Under the pieces are notes generated by a model, which saw nothing but the letters and a program-made list of their open reading frames with translations, was not told the DNA's origin and did not search any database. Source: Phylloscopus collybita (Eukaryota; Chordata; Aves; Passeriformes; Phylloscopidae). Taken from it: a stretch of DNA of 64,000 nt. The stretch lies in NCBI GenBank assembly GCA_027886175.1, contig JAJNNQ010000006.1, positions 7,750,001-7,814,000 on the forward strand, given 5' to 3'. The translations under genes were made by a program, and so were the position numbers. Positions 34,444-45,315 of this stretch are shown here, piece after piece. The first letter of the stretch is position 1; the number at the start of each line of letters is the position of its first letter.

Positions 34444-34704
34444 TTAGAGACATAACCTGAGGTAAGGATAGGAGAGCAACACCGAATTCACATCCCAAAT
34501 GACCCTCATTGCCTTTGATGTTATTATGTTGTAAGCTGATAGCACACAATACAGCAACAAAGCAATTTTGATCCCTCTCCCTGCTCTGAAAAATATCATC
34601 ATGAGTAGCACATATTGCATATACAGGAATACATGCAGAGTTGGGTACCACACACACACGAACAGACCAAGCAACATTGTGACCCATGGTTCATTACCTA
34701 ACAC
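34444..34704 (-). CDS. unrecognised hydrophobic 86-codon frame inside the compact LTR element
   Basis: The frame begins about 70 bases after the putative primer-binding site, where gag would start in a full element. The predicted product is very hydrophobic: residues about 10-33 and 45-58 could span a membrane, separated by a basic RAGRGIK stretch. An alternative frame overlaps it. I do not recognise the protein. It could be chance, or what is left of a non-viral or leader sequence. Confidence 0.3.
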   Translation of the reverse strand: MLGNEPWVTMLLGLFVCVWYPTLHVFLYMQYVLLMMIFFRAGRGIKIALLLYCVLSAYNIITSKAMRVIWDVNSVLLSYPYLRLCL

Positions 34705-34773
34705 AGCAAATGCTTAGATGATATTTCTTTCCAACCAGCTCTGGGCAGACCTCTTGTCACCCCAACACTTTGT

Positions 34774-34791
34774 GCATGACATTGGGTGCCA
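34774..34791 (-). promoter_or_regulatory. putative tRNA-Lys-type primer-binding site
   Basis: The minus strand reads TGGCACCCAATGTCATGC a few bases after the 5' LTR end. It resembles the site complementary to a tRNA-Lys 3' end, with a few changes. Such a site next to the LTR marks minus-strand DNA synthesis initiation in a retroelement. Confidence 0.65.
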
Positions 34792-35495
34792 AACAAAGCT
34801 ATTGTTTAGAAATGGTAGCTTCTAATTTAGTGTTCCCACTACTCTAACTACTCCAAACCACAAACTACCTCCTCACCTCTCCTTCCCTCTCCCTGTGAGA
34901 CAGAACAGACAGGAGAACTGGAGGCACAAAAGGTAAAGATCATGGGTTGATACAAGAACAGCTTATTGAAAATAGCTAACAGGCAAGACAGTGAACAGTA
35001 ACAGCAAAGTCCTAATGACAGAGCAAGTAAGAAAAAAGTTGGACTGTTCATGTGTTTGTACACCCCTCCTGGATAACACCCGAAAATTCATGACTGCTTC
35101 CTCCCCACACTAACCAGACCCAGCAGGGAGCTCCTCCCCTGTCCCCAGCAAATGATGGAAGGTGATATAGAATAACCTCTGTGTCCTAGCTTTGCCTACT
35201 CCTGGATACTGCAGAAATTAACTGTCCTGGCCCAAACCAGGACACTATGTAAACATTATTCAGCATAAGAGACAAATACAAGAGATGTGAAGAGTAATAA
35301 ATTAAGTGCACACAGAGATAAAGAGGTTCATGCTACTTGCATCCCTCACAAGGGGAATTCATGTATGCTCCTAATTCTCCATATCTTGTTTTTGGTTTTC
35401 CAATCACTGTTCTTGACCATTCAGGAAAATGAACTTCCTATCTGTAGTTCTCTCTCCTTTTTAATATTTGATTGTCTCTTACCTGCACTATGGTC

Positions 35496-35521
35496 ACAAA
35501 TTGAGTCCAACCATTAACCTG
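35496..35521 (-). mobile_element. CR1 3' fragment, left of an inserted LTR
   Basis: The stretch TTGAGTCCAACCATTAACCT is the reverse complement of a CR1 3' region, and it continues directly at 36148 if the LTR between is removed. Confidence 0.75.
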
Positions 35522-36147
35522 TGTCCTAGGTTACAATGTAAAATTGTGCCCAAGGTATGTATTCTATCCCCATGAGCCGTTTGAGCCAAGGTGGGGCAGT
35601 GTTTTCCTTATCTTCTGTTAACGAGCCTAACAATGCCTTGCCACATGACTCATAGATAACTTCCTCTGGGAGTTATCTCTGTTTAATGGGCCATCAAGGC
35701 CCCACTGCATGGCTCATAGAATGAGATCATCCCATTGTGAGATGCTCCGTCCAGGGGGAGGAGCCAAGCATTCCCACCTTGATATAATCCAGGGTATGAG
35801 ACATCACAAGCAGCTTTTAGCCACTGGACTCCCAGAGGAGACAAGAGCTACCAGACGGAATCAATGCTTTGACAAGAACATCTCATCTGGTTCCACTGGA
35901 TTCCTGGAGGAAGATTGGAACCTTCTCACCATCACTGGACCCTTCTCTCTCAGGATCATCTCTACTCCAACAGAACCACATCTGCCACTCTAGGAGGACT
36001 TACTTTTGGACTGCTTCACACACCCTGACCAACAGGGTGTCAGGTTGTATTGTTCCATTTATTTTAATTTACCTTTTTTCCTCTCTTCTCCTATTAAAAT
36101 GTATCTCTGATTGGGAGTCTCACTGGTTTTGCTTTCAAACCAGCACA
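35522..36147 (+). mobile_element. solo LTR in CR1 with perfect ACCTG duplication
   Basis: It starts TGTCCTAGGTTACAATG and ends TTTCAAACCAGCACA, with ACCTG at 35517-35521 and 36148-36152. The polyadenylation signal ATTAAA is at 36093-36098. A conserved box TCCCATTGTGAGATGCTCC (near 35731) and an inverted repeat CACCCTG/CAGGGTG around ACCAA (36023-36041) are shared wholly or in part with the LTRs at 38949 and 47234. The 94-97-codon frames inside are not genes. Confidence 0.9.
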
Positions 36148-36470
36148 ACCTGGCACTGCTAAGTCCACCTCTAAAGTACATTCCCAATTGTCACATCCAC
36201 GTGTTTTTTGTACACTCCCAGGGATGGTGATTCTACTACTTCTCTGGGGAGCCTATTCCAATGTCAGACTGCCCTGCAGTGATGATTTTTTTCCTAATAT
36301 CCAATCTAAACCTTGCCTGGCACAGTTTGAGGATACTCTGTCAGATTCTGTCACTTGTTGTCTGGCAGAAGACACTAACCTCCAGCTCATTACAACCTCC
36401 TTTCAGATAGGGGTGGGGAGTGATAAGGTCTCTCACAGGCCTCCTTTTCTCCAGGCTAAACTTACAAGTG
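36148..36470 (-). mobile_element. CR1 fragment, right of the inserted LTR
   Basis: Read on +, it continues ACCTGGCACTGCTAAGTCCA, CCCAGGGATGGTGATTCTAC, TCTCTGGGGAGCCTATTCCA, TTTTTCCTAATATCC and TCTCCAGGCTAAAC. This is the reverse complement of a CR1 3' ORF2 and UTR, the rest of the copy at 35496. Confidence 0.92.
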
Positions 36471-38115
36471 ATTCCCTTTCCATGATGTTTTATGTACCTA
36501 TTGATCAGAAAGAGTAAGCATATTTTAATTTGAATTATTGGGGACTATTTATGATTAGGGTATGGATTGTTTTAATAAATACTTTTTATATTCAAAATTA
36601 AGCAAAACTAATATAATATTTTATGAAACTACTAGATTAAAAGTGCTATTGAGGAGATGTATGCTTCATGGCCTTAGAGAAAAATTAAGCCTGTGCCACC
36701 ATTTTAAATCACACAACACTGCTGCTAGAGCACATGAAAATAGGATGTGCCACAGTTGCTTCTGCTGCATCCCTCTTTTTTCATCCAATAAATAATTCAT
36801 TTATCTGTGTAGTGTGAAACAGTTCTAACAGCATAGAACAACAAATTTCTTTCCTCAAATTTATGGTAGCCTAAATGTTATGGCTCTCATAAGAGTTTCT
36901 CAGCCACCGTCAAAAGACCTGTGCAGAGCATTTGCATTCTTCCTATATCACTTATTTGTGGGAAGAGCCTTAGGAATAGAGCACTGTTAGTCTCATTCTC
37001 TGAAAACTCTTAAGGATAATCCTCATACAATAGTGCTTTCCTAAGCCCTTGTAATTGCCCTGGGAAAGACAAATGCACACACACACAATGGTATTATAAG
37101 AGTGTCATTATGCAATTTGAGAAGGAGGAAACTTTTTTCAGAATATACAAAATTTTGTAGTTGGGGGTTTTTTTGTGTCTGTGTGTACCGTGTCTGTGTG
37201 TACCCTATCTGCAACATTTTTAATTTGGGAACTCTTAGGAGTTTATTGAATTAAGAATACCATATCAAGGAAAACAAGCACCTTACTATGTATTACACCT
37301 CAATAATGAATAACAGTGTTGCTCACATGCTGTTTCAAAGCATAGTGCTGTCCTTCCTAGTAAATCTATGTGCACAGAGGTTTTTCATCAGTATGTTTTT
37401 TACTAAGGAACACAGTCTGGATATTTCCAGGAGCTTCATACCAGTCTGTTAGCCAAATAAGATCTTATCTTTCTTGGTTATGCTTATGGGAATGCGTTTT
37501 CACATTAAATTGGAAACAAATGAGTCTATTGCCATTCCTCTCTGGAGTACACATACTCCTGATGCATGGATTTAACACAGGCTTAAGGGGAGAATGATTT
37601 GTGAGAGTCTCTTGTTAAAATATTGGCAACACATCACCAAGGATTTCCTCCAGCAAAGGGAACAGATTATACCTCTGTGAGCTGAATGCAAAACTACGCG
37701 GGATTTCTTTGTGTTTGCTTGCAGAAAGACATATGCAAACAGCAAGGAAAACATAATTAGAAATAGTCAAACTGGTTAATGACAAAAATATGGAAAAATC
37801 CCACATTCACAGTATTTGCTTTGCAGCAAGAAAATGTCACTCAAACATTACAAACTATTCAATTAAACTAGAAACAGGATTTAATTTCTGAATATTTATG
37901 TTAGATTTAAAAGAAAGATTAAACCTTGTTGGGTGGAATCACATGCAGATAATTACTAATGTTTATTTGTGGTCTATTTAGTCTTTACTTAAATTTTAGG
38001 ACCATTTCACAGATGACCTAGGGTTGTCACCTGTCCTCTAGCAGTCTCTCTATGAGCAGAAAGGCAGGCATGAATTTCTATAGATATTGTCTCATGCCAT
38101 TTACCCCAGGTAAAT
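36471..38115. other. unique AT-rich DNA, no gene seen
   Basis: A short repeat of GTCTGTGTGTACC occurs twice at 37176-37205. No gene or repeat family is recognisable in the rest. Confidence 0.55.
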
Positions 38116-38120
38116 AGGTA

Positions 38121-38569
38121 TGTTGCCTTAATGGCTGAGACAGAGGCCAGACAGAGTTATAAGAATAAGATGAATGTTTATTAAGGCTTTCAAGGCCACA
38201 CCCTGGCAGCACCAGAGCCACAGCAGTAGCTCTGCCCAGATGACTCCGAGATGGAAGCAAAAGGAGGGAGAGTAACGAGATTTCCCCCCCTCCTTTATAC
38301 AAGTTTCAGTCCATTTACGTACCCTCCATCCATTGTCCAATCAACAACTCCAAATCACGGTGTTCCATCCTTCCTGCTTGCCTCCTCTCTTCCACATTGC
38401 TTATCCTCGGGGCCTGGAGCTTGGAGAGAGTCCTTGAAGAAGTGAGTCCCCTGCTAGACCCAAAACTGCGCTTCCCCCATCGCTCTGTGATCAAGTTCCA
38501 GCATCACTTAATACACAAGCAAAACTACCCACCAGAAGAAGACAGAAAAACCTAAAACCTAAGGCATCA
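38121..38569 (-). mobile_element. solo LTR, ERV1-type, with terminal inverted repeats
   Basis: The + strand starts TGTTGCCTTA and ends TAAGGCATCA, a 10-bp inverted terminal repeat with one mismatch. GGTA flanks both sides (38117-38120 and 38570-38573). AATAAA reads on the minus strand at 38177-38182. It is the same family as 4318-4753. Four-base duplications and this terminal structure are typical of class I ERVs. Frames inside are short and not genes. Confidence 0.82.
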
Positions 38570-38948
38570 GGTAAATATCTCAAACATCCTCTCAAATAGT
38601 ACCAAAATTATATTTAGGCAATTACATCTTTAATTTCTGTGTTCTGATTTTTACCTAAAATACTAAATTGCCCATTTCAATATCTTCTCATACTATTAAT
38701 AAAAACACTCTAGACTAATAGAAAAGTGCAGGAGAGCTTAGAGTATGAATTTCTACTTACAGGTTCCCATGAAATTTGTGTAATGTAAATGAAAATATCT
38801 AGATACCAATTTAAAATCGCTGTTAAAGTTCTTGAATGATCACCTTTAAGATAGCTGAAATATTCAGACTTTTTTTGTCTCCAGTCTCAAAAAAATGTTT
38901 TTCATATAGTTTATTTTGAAGGATTATGCCCTCAGGAAACTTATTTAG
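38570..38948. other. unique AT-rich DNA between two LTRs
   Basis: No gene or repeat is recognisable in this short spacer. Confidence 0.55.
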
Positions 38949-39532
38949 TGTGCTGGTTTGAAAGCAAAACTAGTGAGACTCCAAGTCAGAGATACAATTT
39001 AATAGGAGAGGAGGGAAAAAAAAGGTAAAATAAAATAAATGGAATAACACAACCTGACACCCTGTTGGTTAAGGTGGTGGTAGCAGTCCCAAAGTAAGTC
39101 CTTCTGGAGTGGCAGATGTGGTTCCATTGGAGCAGAGATAATCTTGAGGGAAAAGGGTCCAGTGATGGTGAGAAGGGTCCAGTCTTCCTCCGGGAATCTG
39201 GAGGAACCAGGTACCTCATGTTCCTATGTCTCAGTTTTTATCCAGGTAGGAATGGTTGGTTAGCCCCATTGGGTGGAGCATCTCACAATGGGATGATGGA
39301 ATATGTTATGCCCTTAGTGAGCCTTAATGGCCCATTAGCAGAAAATATCCACCTGGAGGGAGGACGGGTGGTGAAAGAGATAAGAAACACTGCCCTACCT
39401 GGTTTTAACAGTTGGCCCATTATCAGAAGGCATCCGCTCCCCCACAGTTACAAGAGATAAAGAAAAACATCTCCCCAGCTGTTTTCAACAGATGAAATAG
39501 AATACCTATTTTTGGTTCCATAACCCAAGACA
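38949..39532 (-). mobile_element. solo LTR, same family as 35522, opposite strand
   Basis: The minus strand starts TGTCTTGGGTTATGG at 39532 and ends TTTGAAACCAGCACA-like at 38949, whose + strand reads TGTGCTGGTTTGAAAGC. Flanks TTTAG (38944-38948) and TTCAG (39533-39537) match at four of five bases. It carries the shared box GGAGCATCTCACAATGGGA on + (near 39277) and ATTAAA on the minus strand at 38998-39003. Confidence 0.87.
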
Positions 39533-42439
39533 TTCAGTCAGACATACATAGCAAAAAAAAAAAACAAACCCAAAACCACAAACCCTAGATAACATGTTAA
39601 TATTATTTATTAAAACATATATGTGTAGGAGTTATTAATAAATATCCACCAGGATACTTAAAGAACAGGAAAGAAAGAGACAAAATACAATTAATATCAA
39701 AAATCATAGTATATTTGTTATACAAGTATTAAAACTAGCAAAAGAAGCAGGCTTGTGTACACTGCTGCATATTGCTCAGCATAGGAATATCCATGTTCTC
39801 AGTGCCCCAATGTATACAATACCTCTGAGTTAGTTTACACTTGCACTCTGTTTTGTCACACCTACTTCTTTGTTGAAGAACTTCTGTTTCATGTGGAGTT
39901 TGGATTAATTCCTCATTAATAAACCTGTACAGAGTTTGAAATAACACGTAAGGCCAGGGCATCTGTCCATAGTGTGGGTGCCCCTATATGGTGTTGAGAA
40001 ATGGAGTATTCTGTCATTTATTCTACGTCATAAGCTTTTATGGTATACAAAGTATTAATGTAATGTAGGCTGGATGGTCACATTGATGTAATTGTGCTTG
40101 TTCCTAAAATTCAAGCAGGTCAGGCTATTTGGATGTCATTCTTTCTTCCTCTTAATATTCATATATATGTGTAGTCTAAATGAATGCTCTCACAGCAGGC
40201 AACATGGGTACCCTTCACATCATCTATCCATACAGCAAAATCCATTCATAAATCCTGTAGTTTGAATTACAAGGTAACCATCTGATTACAGAGTTGGTTT
40301 TCAGCTGTTTAAGGATGCTTTGCCCACTTTTAGAGTTCAAAAAACATTTCAATGGTATAAAACAATGACCTCTAGAGGAAATTGCTATGGAAGGAAAATA
40401 TATTGAGATTTGCCTTATACAAGTCTCAAATCTTGCAGTATTTCAAATGCTAGTGTACTGCTTTGTTCCCAATTACTTCATAATTGTGGACATAAAAAAA
40501 TTTTTAGCTTTGATGCTATGCCTTAAAATCTATTGCCACCAAAATCCCCTTAATATGAAGTTTAAAAATAATCCCCAGAAACTTTTTTTTTTTTTTTTCT
40601 GAGTACGACTTTCTGATCCAAGCCCTATTACCCAAATGTCTGTAAGATATGAATATGAAAGCTGGTGACAACAAATTTACCTAAGAGAGAGGAAAAAAAA
40701 ATCTATAGTTTTTCTGCTCAGTATAACTGTTGTTATTGCTAAGTATGAACCCTGCAGGAGCTGTTTCATTGAGGAGATTGGAAATAAAATATGGATACTA
40801 CCTCTTGGTCACTGTTTCAAGCATAGCTCAGATTAATAATGACAAAACTGTATCTATCATCTGCTGGCTCTGGAATGGTCAGCACCAAATGATTTGGCAA
40901 TTCAAAAGAAATCCTAATGGACCTCAAATTCATCGACTTTTCATCAAATAAAATCTTAATTGCAAACCTTCACAGACTGGTAATATCTTCCTTGGCTTAG
41001 AAAAATCAGTACTGCTACTTCACTAGTTATGTCATTTCAATGGATGAAAAAGAGGTAAAATTTTGCATTTTGGCCAACTATTTATTTGCCAGAGAATACA
41101 GCTGTAATTACTCCCAATATTTGGTAACTTTAAAAACAACTATATGGGTTTAAATGAAGATATTAAACTTCCATTTCCACCCCTATTTTAAAGAGTTAAA
41201 TAGCTTTGAAATTTATTGCTTATATCTAAAGATGCACTAGAGGCTTGGTTCTTATTTCTTCCCGATAAGAGCTTTTCTTTAAAGAAAACCATCCAAAACA
41301 AAATCTATCAAAGCCATTTCAATTTAACCTTTTCTGTAATACATATTCTCTCTTGTATCTAGCAAACACTAAATTGAAGTCTTTGAACTAGATATTTCAC
41401 CTCTCAGGTGCACTTCTGAACACCCAAGCCCTTCAACCCTGCTAGAAAATTGTCTTTATTTCTCTTGGTCTGAAATAACCTTCTATAATTTTATGCACAG
41501 TGAAACATTTGTGAGACTTGGACTTAAAAAGTATCATATTAGGACACCTTACAAATGGATGGTTGCCATCTGTCTCCAGAGTAATGTAAGTCCATTTCAA
41601 AACCTTTCACAGCCTGAATAAAAAAGATAGTTTAAACCAATTTTGCCTCAGGCCAAGATTCACAAAGGCGTTCAGGATTTTGGATTTTTTTTTTTTTTCT
41701 CTGTTGAATGAGACTTAGTTTCCTCAATGACTTAGGGAAACTGCAGTCTACTTATCAGAACTTTTAGCTAATGAACACTGCTGAGATTAGTTTCCCTCAA
41801 CATTAATTTAATAAGTGTGATACACCCAATTGGAACTCTTGAAGTTTAAGCATTCACTCCAAACTATTACTGTATGGCAGACAGCCTTATTTTCTAGATA
41901 GTGTGGTGTTTGTTTGTCTTGATCAGAGAACAACACAAGTTCTAACAACCTGTTAGAACTTCCCTCTGGAATATAATTCCTAATAAATCTCAGCTAGTTT
42001 TCACATTCTGAGAGCACTCTAGAACTCCCTGGTAGTGGAGGATATTATTTCTTCCAGATGTCCCTCATCCCACACCAAATTCACTATAGGATTCAGAAAA
42101 AAATTAATCTTTGACCCCAAACCCATTCTAACTTTTACAACAGACGAAATTGCATCATTTGGCCATTCTTCTTCATTAAAATAGTGTCCCATGCCTTTTT
42201 TCCCTGAAAATTCTTTAATAGACTAGGATTTGTCTTTTGTATTTCACCGGCTAACACAGGGTGCTTCAGAAAGCTACATCTCTTTGGAAATTGTGTCCTT
42301 ATTTTTAGGAGTTTCAGCATGAGATTTTTAGCCTGAAAAAACCCCTGAAGTTTCCATTCCTTCTCAATCTGCTTATTCAAAAACAGAGAGGATACAAATA
42401 CACGAGAATAACCACTGTTGAATGAGAGAAGAGACATGG
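39533..42439. other. unique AT-rich DNA, no gene seen
   Basis: Only short A and T runs (for example T at 40582-40599) are notable. The small frames have no recognisable features. Confidence 0.55.
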
Positions 42440-43327
42440 TTCCCAAGACACAGAAAATGCAGAAGTGCTGAATGTCTTCTTTGCCTAGAAAATGTAGTGT
42501 CTACTATAAAACCCAGCTTTCAGGAATCCCAGGTACCAGAAACAAGAGGAATAATCTGGAGAAAAGAAGATGAAAAACTGGTTGAACAGAATCATTTCAG
42601 GGAATACTTGAGCAAACCAGACATACATAAATCCACCATCCATAAGGGGATACACCCATCATTTCTGAGACAGCTTGCCAATGTCATTAAAAGGAAAGTA
42701 AATGTTATTTCTATTTTCAGATAGGGCAATGAGGAGTACCCAGGAGCTATACACTGGTCAGCCTCAGTCCCTCTGAAGGTCTTTAAGGAGGTAAACTAAA
42801 TCTAGACTCTATTTTCAGGCATGTAAAGAAGACAGTCATCAGAAATAGTCAGCAAAGTTTCACTGAGGGGAACAAACACACGCTTGACAAACTTAATGAA
42901 TTTCTATAGTGAAATGACTGTCCTGGCAGATGAGGGTAGAGTAGCAGATATTATCTACTCCAGTTTCAGTAAGATCTTTCACACTGTCTCCTTTAAGATA
43001 CTTATAGACAAGCTGATGAAGTATGGGCTGTAAAGTAGATTGTGAGGTGCACTGAAAACTGGAAGGATGAACAGACCCAGAGAGTCATGGCACAGAGACA
43101 AATTGGAGACCAGTGACTAGAGGTGTATCCAGTGGTCAGTACTTGGTCCAGTCCTGCTTAATAATCTGGATGATGGGGTAGAGTTCACCCTCAGCAACTT
43201 TGCTAATGACACCAAACTGGGAGGAGTCACTGATGGCCATGCAACCATCCAGAGGGATCCCAACAGGCTGGAGAAATGGGCTGATAGGAACTTCAAGAAG
43301 CTCAGCAAGGAGCAGTGCAACACTTAA
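42440..43327 (+). pseudogene. CR1 ORF2 reverse-transcriptase relic
   Basis: A 100-codon open piece (42422-42724) contains LSKPDIHKST and GIHPSFLRQLANVI, the linker and start of CR1 reverse transcriptase. Further downstream the + strand reads through an FSKIFHTVS-like palm segment near 42967 and then FANDTKLGGVTDGH near 43198, where the usual catalytic double aspartate has become ND. After that come EKWADRNFKKLSKEQCNT. Frameshifts and stops separate these pieces, so the copy is dead. Confidence 0.85.
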
Positions 43328-45179
43328 AAGTAGCCAATAGCATTCAGTTTAGATTCATGAGTTCCAGAATTTGAGGAAAAATAATGAAGTACTCATAAAT
43401 GTCAAAGTTACTTGTCCCTCTCATTTTTTCATGATCTCATTGGAGTACCTACAGTTGGACCTCAGTCTTTGGTCATGATTTTTCTTGATGCAATGAATGC
43501 TTTTCATCTAGACACAAAACTTTAGGCCTCTTACAGCTACACTTCTCACTTCCTATAGCCTACTACTTGCTATAACACACAGATGTATTGTCTACTTCTC
43601 AGAGTTAATCAGTGACAAGAAAACTTTCAAAGTAACACAGGCATTGTTTGTGGCAAACCAAAAGCAAAACAAAGTATATACTAAAGCATTAAATAGTTCT
43701 GTATATATTTAAGAATATGATTTAACATGCAGATTATAATTCAGTTAATATATGCTTGAAAGTGCTTGGTGTTTCTGTTGATTGTTTTCTTCCTGTCTTT
43801 CTCTGGTTTTGAATCAGATGAAAGTAGTTCTATTTTCCAGTCATCAGTGAAAAGATTAATGCTCTTTTACCAGTAGCAGAATTTGCACCAAGACCCCTTT
43901 TCCACATGATTGAAATTCCAATTTTCTTTCCAGTGCTTAGTCAGGAATGCAGTAACTACTATCCCCTAAAAAAACATCTGTATCATACTGTATTATTCAG
44001 TATATTCCAATGTTGTATTTCTCAAATGTTCCATGTGTCCAGAGTACCCACCATCTGACTGGAACAGTCCATAAATATTCTAAGCATTCAGAGTATAACA
44101 TCTGGCACACTCGTTATTAGCCTTTCATTCCACATTTTATTTATATTATAATTTTGGTAATGGCTTTTTAGTTCAGACATGATGCCTGTGTCAAAAGTAC
44201 ATCTTATTAGTATTCAAAAACTACAGACTGATGAAATAATCATGTCAAAGAATTGCTGATCATAATTTCTATAATACTGAGGATTTCAACAGATATTACA
44301 ATTGTCTCCATGTTCTGTATTATTAATGATAACAGCTGCAAGTCTTGCATGTTGCAGTAGTCTGAGCTGAGACTTACCATATTTTGACATATGACTACTT
44401 AACCTAAGTTCAGAAATGGTACATTTCTTCAGAAAAGTGTTAAAACTGCTGTTAGCAGTTAAAAGAGAGAAAAATATCTTCCTTTTAACTCCATCTGGTA
44501 CATACTGGAAATCCAAACTGTTGCTAATAAAACATTGAATCTTTACAGAGTACGTGGTGAAAAAAATCTGGGGGGAAAAATGAGTAAATAACAAACTGCA
44601 TTCTTTGATAATTGCATAAACAGAACAGACAAGATAAAAGGAAGACCCAAAAATAGTATTAAATACTATTAATAGTATACTATAAATACTACTAAATAGT
44701 ATTGTAATTACATAATGTGCTTCATTGGAAGTTCACCTATGAAAGATTATTCTTGCAATTAGAATTCCAACATATAGAAAAAATGGTGTACATAAAGGAA
44801 AAGTTAGTTGGAATCAGAATACTCATTAAGATTTTAAATAGTCCCACATTACTTGGTAGATCCAATTTACTCCTTACTAAAAGAAAAAGAAACCAAAAAA
44901 CCAACCCCAAACAAACCCAAGCAAAGATAAGTGCATAATTCCTTTAAGCCATTTGAAAACTGCAGGCCTACATGTGAGAGAGCTCCGCAAATCCTTCTTA
45001 ACAAATGTAATGATTCCACTTTTAGGTAAAGTTGCAAGGAATTAAAAACAAAGAAGAAATGACAGATGGTATATGACTAGAGACTTGCAGGAATGAAAAT
45101 TTCCTGGACAAAATATCAAGGTACTCAGAATCACAAAACAACATTTACAGAGGAATTATCTCCTAGTAACTGGAGACAG
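43328..45179. other. unique AT-rich DNA with small palindromes
   Basis: A perfect inverted repeat AATAGTATT/AATACTATT lies at 44652-44670 within a palindromic AT patch that extends to about 44705. Otherwise I see no gene or repeat. Confidence 0.5.
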
Positions 45180-45315
45180 CCAATTATGTACCAACTAAAG
45201 AAGCCATCCTTGACCTACTTGCAAACAGAGTGGAATTGATTGAAAAGTTGAGAAAGATAGTGAAATGTGGAACAGCCACACTGAACTAGTAGAATCTAGA
45301 GAAATAATAAATGAG
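45180..45315 (+). pseudogene. CR1 ORF2 endonuclease fragment
   Basis: The + strand encodes AILDLLANRVELI near 45207 and GNSHTELVE near 45268. These two segments resemble the end of the CR1 endonuclease, although the SDH catalytic motif has decayed to SHT. The piece is short and diverged, and it may extend further left. Confidence 0.5.

Larger units (their letters stand above)
33631..35244 (-). mobile_element. compact LTR retroelement with two LTRs and a PBS
   Basis: The minus-strand element is bounded by identical CTATG flanks (33626-33630 and 35245-35249). Its 5' LTR is about 35244-34797, and its 3' LTR is about 34125-33631 and diverged. The two share the segment around GGTAAAGATCATGGGTTGA. 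A site resembling a tRNA-Lys primer-binding site (TGGCACCCAATG...) lies at 34791-34774, which suggests an ERVK-like origin. The interior is only about 650 bp and lacks pol motifs, so the element is non-autonomous or heavily deleted. Confidence 0.8.
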
